Assembly: GCF_007859955.1 (NCBI RefSeq)
Contig: NZ_SJPR01000001.1
Span: 265,806-329,805, forward strand
Direction of reading: 5' to 3'
Length of the DNA: 64,000 bases
Source of the DNA: Botrimarina colliarenosi
GTDB lineage: Bacteria; Planctomycetota; Planctomycetia; Pirellulales; Lacipirellulaceae
Part shown: positions 33,786 through 42,063 of the stretch, in pieces
How the letters are laid out: each line of letters starts with the position of its first letter
Position numbering within the stretch: position 1 is the stretch's first letter
Made by a program: the position numbers and the translations under genes
The notes under the pieces: model-generated
Database searches by the model: none
What the model was told of the DNA's origin: nothing
The model's input: only the letters and a program-made list of their open reading frames with translations

Positions 33786-34085
33786 ATGCATCGCCAACGA
33801 TTTTTATCGGCTTCCCTCATGGCCCTCAGCGTCGTCGCCATGCTGGCGATCCCGGCCGTCGAGGCGCAGGCCCGTCTCCGTGGCCGCTACTTCGGTCCGC
33901 GAGTGCGCTACTCCACGCCTTACGTCGGCGGCCGCTACGGCAGGTACTACCGTGGCCCCGTTGGCTACCGATCGGGGTACCGCGGCCGCGCCTATGGTTA
34001 CGGCGGGTACGGCTATGGGTATGGCGGGTATGGACGCGGGGTAACGATCGGCGCGCCGGGAGTCGGCGTACGCGTCGGCTTCTGA
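33786..34085 (+). CDS. Small secreted RGY-rich protein
   Basis: A 99-residue protein. Signal peptide 1-29 (LSVVAMLAIPAVEAQA), followed by an Arg/Gly/Tyr-rich mature part (LRGRYFGPRVRYSTPYVGG, YRGPVGYRSGYRGRAYGYGG, YGYGYGGYGRG) and an ending VTIGAPGVGVRVGF, like that of the preceding gene (33312-33560). The ATG has CGGAGAA upstream. The pair may have arisen by duplication, with the middle region changing. It is probably a basic, low-complexity surface peptide. No known function. It has its own terminator. Confidence 0.75.
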   Translation: MHRQRFLSASLMALSVVAMLAIPAVEAQARLRGRYFGPRVRYSTPYVGGRYGRYYRGPVGYRSGYRGRAYGYGGYGYGYGGYGRGVTIGAPGVGVRVGF

Positions 34086-34125
34086 GAGAAAACGAAGCAG
34101 CCGTAACCATTAGAAACGCCAGCAG

Positions 34126-34161
34126 GCCGCCGACCGTGAACGGTCGGCGGCTTCGCTTTTA
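34126..34161 (+). terminator. Rho-independent terminator of the RGY-rich gene
   Basis: Stem gccgccgaccg / cggtcggcggc with a tgaa loop, followed by ttcgctttt. Confidence 0.8.
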
Positions 34162-34174
34162 ATAGGCGGCGTCT

Positions 34175-34585
34175 TCAAACCGGGGCCAGGGCGCAGTCCC
34201 CTTCAGTCGCCGACTCGTGGAGCTCCAGCCCTTCACGGATCGCCATCGCCAAATCAAAGGGGGGGCACGGTTTGCTGAAGAAGCGGAAGACACGCCCCTC
34301 ATTGATCGCACGCATCGTCGTCTCTGGGGTGGTGTGGCCGGTGAGGACAATTCGGACCACTTCCGGACAATTGCGGGCGATCCAAGCGAGCAGCTGCGTG
34401 CCCGACTGCCCCGGCATCCGCTCATCGCAGACGATCACGCCGATAGGATGCGACTGGATGATCGCCTTCGCCTCTTCGCCGGAGCGAGCGGTTAGCAGTC
34501 GAAACGGCTGACCCCGCAGCGATCGGCAAATGCCGTGTAGAAGGTTGGCGTCGTCGTCGACCAGCAGGACATCTCTAGCAGGCAT
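34175..34585 (-). CDS. Single-domain response regulator (REC)
   Basis: A 136-residue stand-alone receiver domain. VLLVDDDANLLHG holds the acidic metal site, VIVCDERMPG carries the phospho-acceptor Asp54, LTGHT the conserved Thr, and FFSKPC the Lys. It is last in a five-gene signalling cluster on the minus strand (gene gaps of 46-73 bases), so it probably acts in a phosphorelay with the histidine kinase at 37102-38400. With no output domain it could be a phosphate sink or shuttle. Confidence 0.92.
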   Translation of the reverse strand: MPARDVLLVDDDANLLHGICRSLRGQPFRLLTARSGEEAKAIIQSHPIGVIVCDERMPGQSGTQLLAWIARNCPEVVRIVLTGHTTPETTMRAINEGRVFRFFSKPCPPFDLAMAIREGLELHESATEGDCALAPV

Positions 34586-34634
34586 GTCGCCCTCCGGGGA
34601 TTCGAATTAAGATTTCTTCAGACAGCCGCGCTCG

Positions 34635-35807
34635 TCAAACGCCGATGCGCTGCGCCGCGATTTTGTCGGCCATGTCGGCGGCGACGAGGACGGGGATGGG
34701 TAGTTTCAGGTCGTGGGTAGCGCCGTAGCTCGTGAGGCGCCCCCGGAGCGAAGCGGTCACTTCGTGCCCCCGAGCTACCAAGACAATGCCACTGGTGGTT
34801 TCGACATCCTCCACCAGATACATGCCGTCGCGGAGGTCGGCGAGGGTGACCTCCATCGAGCGACGCGTGTCGTGCCTGGCGACGACTTTCTGCAGAGCCT
34901 CGATGGCGATCTCGGCGCTGTTCGGGGCGTGGCTAACGATCTGGTGCAACGCGTCCGCCCGCGGCAATCCGCGATCCGTCGTCAAGTGATCGAATTCCAA
35001 TACGACCGCCAAGAGCGAGGCGTTGCGACGGACGTTGACGGAATCGCTCTCGGTCGGCGACTCGTCGTCCGACTGCAGAACCACGGCTCGGGCGATCGAC
35101 TCTAGTCGCGGCGCCTCGCCGATGAGGTCGGCCGCGATGCGATACTGTTGGCTGACGAGGATCTGCTCCGCGTCGGTGAGGGGGTCTTCCCTGCCGAGCT
35201 TCTGCAGGAGGGCGTCCGTCATGGTGACCGCGCCAAGTTGAGACAGCGACGCGGCGATCTCGAGCTCCCACGGGTCGGCGATCTCGATCGCGTCGGCGAC
35301 TTCGCGCGCCAGCGAGCGCAGCCGCGTCGCCCGACCGAATGCGGAGGGGTTAACGAGCGACAGCACGTGCGTCAGCATCGAGACGACGCCGTGGACGGTT
35401 TGAGCCATGAGCTCACGCTCGGCGCGGAGCCGGCGGTGCTCATCGATGCCGTCTTGGATGGCCAGCTCGAGTTCATCGGCCTGGCACGGCTTATTCAGAA
35501 AGCGGAACACCCGCGCAACGTTGACCGCTTTCACTGCGGTCGCCTGGTCGGCGTTGCCGGTCAGCATGATGCGGATGCTGTCGGGCGACAGCTCAAGCAT
35601 CCTCGCCAGGAAGCCCGCCCCATCCTCGCGCGGCATCGTCATGTCCGAGACGATGACGGCGAACGGCCCGAGGAAATTGACGGCCGTCACCCCCTCTTCG
35701 CTACAGAGGGCGGTCTCGACATCGAACCGACGCCGCAGCCGGCGTTCGTACGCCTTTAAGACGTTCGGGTCGTCGTCCACGAGCAGGACGCGTTCGGGAG
35801 GAGTCAT
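34635..35807 (-). CDS. REC protein fused to a degenerate HD-GYP-like domain
   Basis: A 390-residue protein. Receiver domain 1-125: LLVDDDPNVLK, phospho-Asp55 in VIVSDMTMP, LTGNADQ, FLNKPC. Residues about 135-340 follow the helical order of HD-GYP regulators, and the end (TLADLRDGMYLVEDVETTSG, SLRGRLTSYG) is typical of that group. But the metal-site motifs are changed: the HD..GK region reads SLSQLGAV, the first His site is ARVTR-like GRATRLRS, and the later HHE site reads VVLQSDDES. A phosphodiesterase activity against c-di-GMP is therefore unlikely; the domain may act as a binding or scaffold module. It sits between the REC-HDOD and single-REC genes. Confidence 0.85.
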   Translation of the reverse strand: MTPPERVLLVDDDPNVLKAYERRLRRRFDVETALCSEEGVTAVNFLGPFAVIVSDMTMPREDGAGFLARMLELSPDSIRIMLTGNADQATAVKAVNVARVFRFLNKPCQADELELAIQDGIDEHRRLRAERELMAQTVHGVVSMLTHVLSLVNPSAFGRATRLRSLAREVADAIEIADPWELEIAASLSQLGAVTMTDALLQKLGREDPLTDAEQILVSQQYRIAADLIGEAPRLESIARAVVLQSDDESPTESDSVNVRRNASLLAVVLEFDHLTTDRGLPRADALHQIVSHAPNSAEIAIEALQKVVARHDTRRSMEVTLADLRDGMYLVEDVETTSGIVLVARGHEVTASLRGRLTSYGATHDLKLPIPVLVAADMADKIAAQRIGV

Positions 35808-35853
35808 AGCGGATTCTCGTCGTGTCGAGGTGGGTTGGCTGTGCGTCTGGAAC

Positions 35854-37029
35854 TTACGCGTTAGCGGGCTTTACGGCGTCGAGCCAGACAGCCGGCCGAT
35901 CGCCCAGGCCGACCTGATCGAGGTAGCCCCGATCCCAGTCGGCTTCGTTGTCGACGAGCACTTCCGCGGCGTGAATGGCGGTGAGCGCCTCGAAGCGGTC
36001 CGACCGCGAGACGCTAGGCTCGTGATGCAGCGCCACGGCTTTGACAAGTGGCGCCGGCAGCCCCCAAAGCTGGAGCAGGTAGCCTCCCACCTCGCAGTGC
36101 GTCGCGCCGAACAGTTCTCGCTCGCAGTCCGTCAGCCGGTTAGGTTGATCGGCCGATTCGGAAACGAGTCGGGCGTAGTCCCCCGGTCGATGCTGCGCGA
36201 GAACCAGGCGGCCCACGTCGTGCACCAAGCCGCCGAGGAAGACATCACTCAGGTCGTCACCGCTGAGGTGTTCGCATTCGGTCGATGCGAGATCGCGCGC
36301 CCGGACCGCCACCCGCATGGAATGGTCCGTCAGACGGGCGAGAGAGAACCCGCCGAGATCGCGTCCCTCGAACTGACGGAAGACTCCGGTCGTCAGCACG
36401 AGCGGCCGGATCACGCCGAGCCCTAACAACGCCACCGCGTGGGGCACGTCGGAGACCCGCACCGGCAAACCAAAGAACGACGAGTTCACCAGTTGCAAGA
36501 TCTTGGCCGACATCCCCAGGTCGCGAGAAATGATCTTCCCTGCGGTCTGCACGCAAGCCCGTGCGTTTGCCATCTCCTCCACCAATTCGGTGTAGACCTC
36601 CGGAAGCATCGGGAGCGAATCCACCGCCTCGACCAAACGCCGCACTTCCGTCGATCGTACGCGCGAATGCAGTTCAAGCGACGCGTCGATCGCCTCGGTC
36701 AGCAGCACGGGGTCGCAGGGCTTGGCGAGGTAACGGTGCGCCGGACCGACGGCCCGCAGGGTCATCTCCTGATCCGAATGCCCCGAGAGAATCATCCGGA
36801 CCGTGTCGGGGTACAACTCGCGAACCCGCGTGAGCAACTCGGCCCCGTCCATCCCCGGCATCCGCATGTCGGAGACGACGACGTCGACCGGCGTCTCGGC
36901 GAGTCGTTCCAACGCCGAGGCGCCGCTCTCGCAGAACGCCATCTCCCATCCCCCCCGTCGGGTGCGGAGCATCCGCCGCAGACCCGAGAGGATGTTTGGC
37001 TCGTCATCGACAAACAGGATCGAAGGCAT
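35854..37029 (-). CDS. REC-HDOD response regulator
   Basis: A 391-residue protein. Receiver domain 1-120 (FVDDEPNIL, phospho-Asp54 in VVVSDMRMPGMDG, LSGHSD, YLAKPC), then an HDOD domain at about 135-335: SLPMLPEVYTELVEEMANAR, GKIISRDLGMSAKILQLVNS, SFFGLPVRVSDVPHAVALLG, and VHDVGRLVLAQHRP, LHHEP. HDOD domains are HD-like signalling modules, usually without phosphohydrolase activity, often tied to chemotaxis or c-di-GMP pathways. It is the middle gene of the module, between the kinase and the REC-degenerate-HD gene. The start at 37029 (MPSILFVDDEP) is the natural receiver start. Confidence 0.92.
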   Translation of the reverse strand: MPSILFVDDEPNILSGLRRMLRTRRGGWEMAFCESGASALERLAETPVDVVVSDMRMPGMDGAELLTRVRELYPDTVRMILSGHSDQEMTLRAVGPAHRYLAKPCDPVLLTEAIDASLELHSRVRSTEVRRLVEAVDSLPMLPEVYTELVEEMANARACVQTAGKIISRDLGMSAKILQLVNSSFFGLPVRVSDVPHAVALLGLGVIRPLVLTTGVFRQFEGRDLGGFSLARLTDHSMRVAVRARDLASTECEHLSGDDLSDVFLGGLVHDVGRLVLAQHRPGDYARLVSESADQPNRLTDCERELFGATHCEVGGYLLQLWGLPAPLVKAVALHHEPSVSRSDRFEALTAIHAAEVLVDNEADWDRGYLDQVGLGDRPAVWLDAVKPANA

Positions 37030-37101
37030 GGGATAGCGACCTTGTGGGTAGGAGGCGAGGGCGGTGGGTGGGTTCGGCTTTCTGCGGAGCGTTCTTATTG
37101 C

Positions 37102-38400
37102 CTACGTCTCGTCGCCGAGGGGCAGACGGATGACAAACGTGGTTCCTTCCCCAACCCGCGTCTCAACGCCGATCGTGCCGCCGTGCTTATCGACGATCAC
37201 CGAACGGGCGATCGCGAGACCTTGCCCGGTGCCGACGCCGACGTCCTTCGTGGTGAAGAAGGGATCGAACACCCGGCCCAGGATCGCTTCGGGGATGCCG
37301 CAACCGGTGTCGCTGATCGAGAGCACCGCCTCGTCGGCCTCGCGGCGCGTGGCCACGCGGAGCACTCCTTTCTCGCCCGAATCGCCAACGACTTCGCGGA
37401 TGGCGTGGGCGCCGTTCACGATCAGGTTGAGGACCACCTGGTTAAAGTCGCCAGGCAGGCAGGGGACCGCGGGGAGCGATTCGTCGAAGTCGGTCTCGAT
37501 CGTCGCGACATACTTCCACTCGTTGGTGGCGACCGTCATGGTGTTCTGCACCGCCGCCGCTAGGTCGATCGGGGTCTTCGCCGCCGAACCCGGGTGCGAG
37601 AATTCCTTCATCGCCCGAACGATGGTCGCGACGCGATCGATCCCCTCGAGCGATTGGTCGATCGCCGAGCCGAGCTCTTCTTTAAGATATGCAACGTCGT
37701 ATTCCTCGGCGGCCTGCACCGCCGCCGTGAGCGCCGCGGCGGCGTCGCCGCCGGTCCGCACCGCCTCGGCGAGGGCTTCGTAGGCCTCGAACGCACACAG
37801 CAGGTCGGTCACCGCTTCCTGGACAAAGCGTGTGTTGTCGCCGACGTACTGCGTTGGCGTGTTGATCTCGTGGGCGATTCCCGCCGAGAGCTGACCGATC
37901 GATTCAAGCTTCTGCGCGTGGGCCAGTTGCGACTGCAACTCGCGGCGTCGCGAGATGTCGTGGATAAACACATTGAAGACGAACGACGCCCCATGGCGCA
38001 TCGTCGTAACCGACACCTCGGCGGGCAGCTCGCCACCATCGTGGCAGCGGGCGTTGACTTCGAGTCGCTTGCCCTGCTTCGGATCGACCGCCAGTAGACG
38101 CAGGCCGCCTGGGCGGTTGGTGGTGGGATCACCTGGAAGGATCGTCTCATCCAGCGACATGCCGACGACCTCGTCGCGGCTCCATCCGAAGAGCCGCTCG
38201 GCGTTGGCGTTCCACTCGATGAGGACGCCCGAGGCGTCGGTCGAGAGGAAGGCGTCGTTCGAGGTGTTGATCACTTCGCGCCAGTCGATCCCCTTGGGGT
38301 CGCACTTTGGCGTCGTCGGAGCCGCCTCGAACTCGCGGAGTTCGGCGCGCAGTTTCTCGAGTTCGGCCTCGGCGACCGGATCGACCAGCAGGGCGGTCAT
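37102..38400 (-). CDS. Soluble PAS-domain sensor histidine kinase
   Basis: A 432-residue kinase without membrane segments. PAS domain at about 40-150 (INTSNDAFLSTDASGVLIEW, AERLFGWSRDEVVG), then the dimerisation/phosphoacceptor helix with His177 in LSAGIAHEINTPTQYVGDN, and the HATPase domain: VLNLIVNGAHAIRE (N box), SISDTGCGIPEAI (G1), FDPFFTTKDVGVGTGQGLAI (F and G2 boxes). The lack of a sensor in the membrane means it reads an internal cue, perhaps redox or a small molecule bound by PAS. It is the only kinase in the five-gene module with four receiver proteins. Confidence 0.95.
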   Translation of the reverse strand: MTALLVDPVAEAELEKLRAELREFEAAPTTPKCDPKGIDWREVINTSNDAFLSTDASGVLIEWNANAERLFGWSRDEVVGMSLDETILPGDPTTNRPGGLRLLAVDPKQGKRLEVNARCHDGGELPAEVSVTTMRHGASFVFNVFIHDISRRRELQSQLAHAQKLESIGQLSAGIAHEINTPTQYVGDNTRFVQEAVTDLLCAFEAYEALAEAVRTGGDAAAALTAAVQAAEEYDVAYLKEELGSAIDQSLEGIDRVATIVRAMKEFSHPGSAAKTPIDLAAAVQNTMTVATNEWKYVATIETDFDESLPAVPCLPGDFNQVVLNLIVNGAHAIREVVGDSGEKGVLRVATRREADEAVLSISDTGCGIPEAILGRVFDPFFTTKDVGVGTGQGLAIARSVIVDKHGGTIGVETRVGEGTTFVIRLPLGDET

Positions 38401-38473
38401 GGGCGTCTGGGGTGGCTCGGGGGAGGAAGAGAGAGGACTTTGGGAGGTTTCGACGTTTGAAAATTCGACGCCA

Positions 38474-38971
38474 TCAGGCGGGGTTGTTGTGGAGCCCGGC
38501 GGGGTTGTTGTGGAGCAAGTCGCGGACAGTTGTCAGCAGCGTCCGCCATTCAACCGGCTTGTCGAAGGCGGCGGCGACGCCCATCCGCTCGAGGCGGCGA
38601 CGCTCTTCGGGCGTGATGTAACCGCTCACGACAATGAGGGGGACACCCATCGTCGCCGAGTTATGGAGCAGGCACTCCAACAGGTCGCGGCCTTCCCAGC
38701 GGGGCATGCGCAGGTCGGTGATGATCAGGTCGGGCTTCCGCGTCACCGCCAGCCAGTAGCCCTGCATGCCGTCCGACGCCGGGACCACTTCGTACCCCTT
38801 GCGGCGGAAGCGGCGCGTCATTGCGGCGGTGACGTTGGCGTCGTCGTCCACCCACAAGAGGCGGCCCCGCGAGGGGGGACGGCGCCGCCTCTTCGGACGG
38901 CTCGACTTGGCTGGGGCCTCTCCACCATACAGTTTGGCGGGGGCGTCGGCGGTGGGAGCGATCAGCGTCAT
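38474..38971 (-). CDS. Response regulator (REC) with basic N-terminal arm
   Basis: A 165-residue protein and the promoter-proximal gene of the module. Residues 1-36 are a variable basic arm (KSSRPKRRRRPPSRG); the receiver runs 37-150 with WVDDDANVTAA, phospho-Asp86 in LIITDLRMP, VVSGYITPEER, and AFDKP. The C-terminus ends DLLHNNPAGLHNNPA, the product of a 21-bp in-frame tandem duplication. No DNA-binding domain. The 311 bases upstream (to the DoxX gene) must hold the promoter of the cluster. Confidence 0.9.
   Translation of the reverse strand: MTLIAPTADAPAKLYGGEAPAKSSRPKRRRRPPSRGRLLWVDDDANVTAAMTRRFRRKGYEVVPASDGMQGYWLAVTRKPDLIITDLRMPRWEGRDLLECLLHNSATMGVPLIVVSGYITPEERRRLERMGVAAAFDKPVEWRTLLTTVRDLLHNNPAGLHNNPA
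38477..38516. repeat. 21-bp tandem duplication at the end of the REC gene
   Basis: ggcggggttgttgtggagc occurs at 38477 and again 21 bases later, giving the doubled LHNNPAG peptide at the C-terminus. Confidence 0.9.
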
Positions 38972-39282
38972 ATCGTTCGGGACCAGATGGGAGAAGAGAG
39001 GAAACGCCTACCGGCAATCGGCAGGTCGATCGAAGAGAACAGCCCCTGGGCGCACCGGCGCCGCCATCTTGGGCGAGCCGGGCGTGTGTGTTAGGAGAGC
39101 CGGACGACCACGGGGGGCCGTCAGCCGGCGGCTCGCGGGGGGGCGAGCAGAGACGGCAAAGGAGCCGCCGGGCGAACGCTCTCTAGTGAAAACCTATGTC
39201 ACAAACCGCCCTGATGTCGGCGAATCGATGTGTGGGTATCCACACCTCGTCGTCGGCTTTGGCGCCGCGACTTTGGGCGGGA
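38972..39282. other. Gap upstream of the signalling module
   Basis: 311 bases with no supported gene or repeat. The DoxX-like gene ends at its right edge, so the module's promoter probably lies here. Confidence 0.5.
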
Positions 39283-39576
39283 CTAGACCCCGCTCCCGAC
39301 CCCATCGGTCGCTTGGTCCGACGCGCCCAGGTATCCCGTCAGCAGGATAGCCGCGACGAACGCGGTCCGTGGCACAAGGAACAGCAACGCGACCGCGATT
39401 TCAACCACGGCGATCTTCTTGATCAGCGGGATCGAGTAGCCGAGGTGGTCCATCATCTCGGCCTTCCCGTCCCATTCGACGATCTTCCCCGCCGCACTGG
39501 GGCCGCAGAGGAAGACCACGATCAAGACGCTCAGCGCCCAACCCGCAATCCGCCGCGCCTTTGAGGGAGTCGCCAT
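39283..39576 (-). CDS. DoxX-like small membrane protein, C-terminally short
   Basis: A 97-residue protein of the DoxX-like type: GWALSVLIVVFLCGPSAAGK, a GKAEMMDHLGYS helix boundary, KKIAVVEIAVALLFLVPRT and AFVAAILLTGYLGA, giving three membrane helices. The usual family continues after GYLGG with a fourth helix; here the sequence changes to SDQATDGVGSGV and stops, so the fourth helix is missing. No alternate frame on this strand continues the family in a clear way. It may be a truncated but still folded protein. Start at 39576 (MATPSKARR). Confidence 0.75.
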   Translation of the reverse strand: MATPSKARRIAGWALSVLIVVFLCGPSAAGKIVEWDGKAEMMDHLGYSIPLIKKIAVVEIAVALLFLVPRTAFVAAILLTGYLGASDQATDGVGSGV

Positions 39577-39687
39577 CGCTAGTTCCTTAGCTCGGGTTGC
39601 TGAACGGTTTGGGCAGCCGAAGGGCGGCAGTATTACGCAGCGACCGCGGGCCGTAAAGCGATCGCGACGGATCACTGCCTGTTCGTT

Positions 39688-40332
39688 CTAGCCGCGCCGG
39701 CCCTCACGCCCTGCGTGAATCCACGGCGCTAGGACCCGCGTGAGCAGCGGCATCACGCCCCACGTCAGCGTCACCACCGCCAGGGTGATCGTCACCGCCG
39801 CCTTCAACAGGTAGGGCGCCCCCGCCAGCGGCTTGGCCAGCAGCCACGTCCACAGTAGCACCGTCGGGTAGACCCCGATCCAAGTCACAATCGCCATCTT
39901 CCAGCGCGGCGGCGGGGCGCCGAAGCCGCGGAAGAACGCCTCGAGCCCCGTCAGTTCGCGGCGGACACCGTCCCCTTCGACCAAGTGGGCGACGCTCTCT
40001 TGGAACTCCGCGAAGCGGTCGGAGGCATAGAACGCGTCGCACGCCTCGCGGTTGTCGAATGTCCGCAGGATGCCGTACTCACCCCGTGTCGAGCCGGGCA
40101 GCGGGCCGATGAGCTGCACGCCCGCCTCGCCCGGGTCGTGGCTCGACTCGATCGCGAACGCGCGCGACGCCCGATCGAACTCGGCCTCGCAGCCCGGTTT
40201 GACGTGCCGAGTGATCGCAACGTGAACGCGTTCCACAATCGTTTGAGAGGGTAGCGGGGGAAGGGGTTGCCGCCCGGCCGCGGGGTCCGATGACCCTGTC
40301 GGCAACGGCGGCATGAGGTGCTGGGCGATCAA
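39688..40332 (-). CDS. Antibiotic-biosynthesis-monooxygenase-type membrane protein
   Basis: A 214-residue protein. Residues about 30-130 form an ABM-type dimeric alpha/beta-barrel (VHVAITRHVKPGCEAEFDRA, LRTFDNREACDAFYASDRFA), and two or three membrane helices follow (about 143-165 MAIVTWIGVYPTVLLWTWLL, 172-195 LKAAVTITLAVVTLTWGV). This soluble-plus-membrane layout is a known group annotated as antibiotic biosynthesis monooxygenase, but enzymatic activity in that group is not established. The first 30 residues are low in features and the start could be later (MPPLPTG, 40314). It diverges from the sulfatase gene. Confidence 0.8.
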   Translation of the reverse strand: MIAQHLMPPLPTGSSDPAAGRQPLPPLPSQTIVERVHVAITRHVKPGCEAEFDRASRAFAIESSHDPGEAGVQLIGPLPGSTRGEYGILRTFDNREACDAFYASDRFAEFQESVAHLVEGDGVRRELTGLEAFFRGFGAPPPRWKMAIVTWIGVYPTVLLWTWLLAKPLAGAPYLLKAAVTITLAVVTLTWGVMPLLTRVLAPWIHAGREGRRG

Positions 40333-40465
40333 CCTATCCTACAAGCCCTGGACGCCGGCCCGGCAGGGTCGGGGCAGGCCGACTAACATGGAGCGAGCCC
40401 TTCGGCGTCGATCGACGGGCCCGAGAAGATCGCGCAACCGTGACCCCCACCTCCGGCGACTGTCG

Positions 40466-41905
40466 ATGCGGATTAAGACGACCCTCTTCGTTGGGCTTCT
40501 GCTCTTTACTCACGTCTTGAGCGCCGCCGCGCCGGCTGCGCCGCCGAACCTCGTGCTGGTGTTCATCGACGACATGGGATGGGGCGACCTGTCGTGTTTT
40601 GGCGGCGGCGCGGGCGACACGCCCCACATCGATCGCCTCGCCGAGGAGGGAATCCGATTTGAGCAGTTCTACGTCAACGCGCCGATCTGCTCGCCGTCGC
40701 GGTGTGCGATCACGACCGGCCAGTACCCGCAGCGGTGGGACATTACTTCTTATCTCGATAACCGCGGAACGAACGCCCGCCGCGGCGTCGCCGACTGGCT
40801 CCGCCCGAAGGCGCCGTCGCTTGCGCGAACGCTCAAGCAAGGCGGCTACGCCACCGGGCACTTCGGCAAGTGGCACCTGGGTGGCCAACGCGACGTCGGC
40901 GATGCGCCGCTCATCCGCCGCTACGGATTCGACGAGTCGCTCACCAACTTCGAAGGCCTCGGCGCCCGCCTCCTGCCGCTCGGCTACGACCACGCCGGCC
41001 GGCCGCCGCACCGGCACGCCCTCGGCTCCGACACGCTCGGACGGGGGCCAATCTTCTGGCGCGACCGGGCGTACATCACACGCGACTTCGTCGACGCGGC
41101 CGCCAACTTCATCCACGGCGCCGCCGAACGGGGCGAGCCGTTCTACGCCAACCTCTGGCCCGACGACGTCCACTCGCCGTTCTTCCCGCCGCTCGACCGC
41201 CGCGGCGACGGCTCGAAGCGCGACCGCTATCTCGGCGTGCTGCGGTCCATGGACGAGCAGCTCGGCGCGCTGTTCAACCTCATCCGCAACGACCCGCGGT
41301 TGCGCGACAACACGCTCGTGCTCGTCGCCTCGGACAACGGCCCCGAGCCGGGCGCCGGGTCGGCCGGCCCGCTGCGTGGCTCGAAGGGGATGCTCTACGA
41401 AGGGGGCGTCCGCTCGCCGCTGATCGCGTGGGGCCCTGGGGTGCTCGACGCCGGCGCCGCGGGCCGCGTCAATCGCGAGTCGGTCTTCGCCGCGTTCGAC
41501 CTGCCGCCGACGCTGCTTGAGATCGCCACCCTCGGAGAGTATGCCGAGAAGACCGATATCGAGTACGACGGCCAAGCCCTGCTGGCGGTGCTCCGCGGCG
41601 AGTCGGAAGCGTCGCGCGACGAGCCGCTCTTCTTCCGCCGCCCGCCCGACCGCGACGCGTTCGCCGGTGTGGGCGACCTCCCCGACCTCGCGGTGCGCGA
41701 CGGCCGTTGGAAACTACTTTGCGAGTACGACGGCACGGCGCCACAGCTCTATGACCTGGGGGCCGACCCCGGCGAGAGCGATAACGTCGCCGCCGCCAAC
41801 CCCACGGTCCTCGAGTCGCTCACTGAGCGGCTGCTCGAATGGCACGAAGCCATGCCGAAGGACCGCGGCGCCGAGCTCGCGGAGCGACGGGCGGGGAAGT
41901 CGTAG
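40466..41905 (+). CDS. Type I sulfatase, secreted
   Basis: A 479-residue exported sulfatase. Signal peptide 1-21 (LFVGLLLFTHVLSAAAPAA). Metal-site Asp35-Asp36 (VFIDDMGWGD), CSPSR with Cys75 as the formylglycine site, GHFGKWHLGG, and the second metal block LVASDNGPEPG. The substrate-class loop content cannot be read reliably; related enzymes act on sulfated carbohydrates or arylsulfates. The C-terminal end (LYDLGADPGESDNVAAANP) is the usual small subdomain. The start at 40466 (MRIKTTLF) is set by the signal peptide. The companion anaerobic or aerobic sulfatase maturase is not in the window. Confidence 0.95.
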   Translation: MRIKTTLFVGLLLFTHVLSAAAPAAPPNLVLVFIDDMGWGDLSCFGGGAGDTPHIDRLAEEGIRFEQFYVNAPICSPSRCAITTGQYPQRWDITSYLDNRGTNARRGVADWLRPKAPSLARTLKQGGYATGHFGKWHLGGQRDVGDAPLIRRYGFDESLTNFEGLGARLLPLGYDHAGRPPHRHALGSDTLGRGPIFWRDRAYITRDFVDAAANFIHGAAERGEPFYANLWPDDVHSPFFPPLDRRGDGSKRDRYLGVLRSMDEQLGALFNLIRNDPRLRDNTLVLVASDNGPEPGAGSAGPLRGSKGMLYEGGVRSPLIAWGPGVLDAGAAGRVNRESVFAAFDLPPTLLEIATLGEYAEKTDIEYDGQALLAVLRGESEASRDEPLFFRRPPDRDAFAGVGDLPDLAVRDGRWKLLCEYDGTAPQLYDLGADPGESDNVAAANPTVLESLTERLLEWHEAMPKDRGAELAERRAGKS

Positions 41906-42063
41906 GGATCGGAATCCAAACGCCCCTCGAACATCGTGTTTCGGCAGGGTTGGCGGCGCGTCGCCAGGACGACGTTGCCGTGGGCAGCGTATTCCTCTGG
42001 CGTCGCCCGGCCCGGTTCGCTAGCGTCCGCGCGGATATTCGACCCCCCAAAAGGCCGAAGTGG

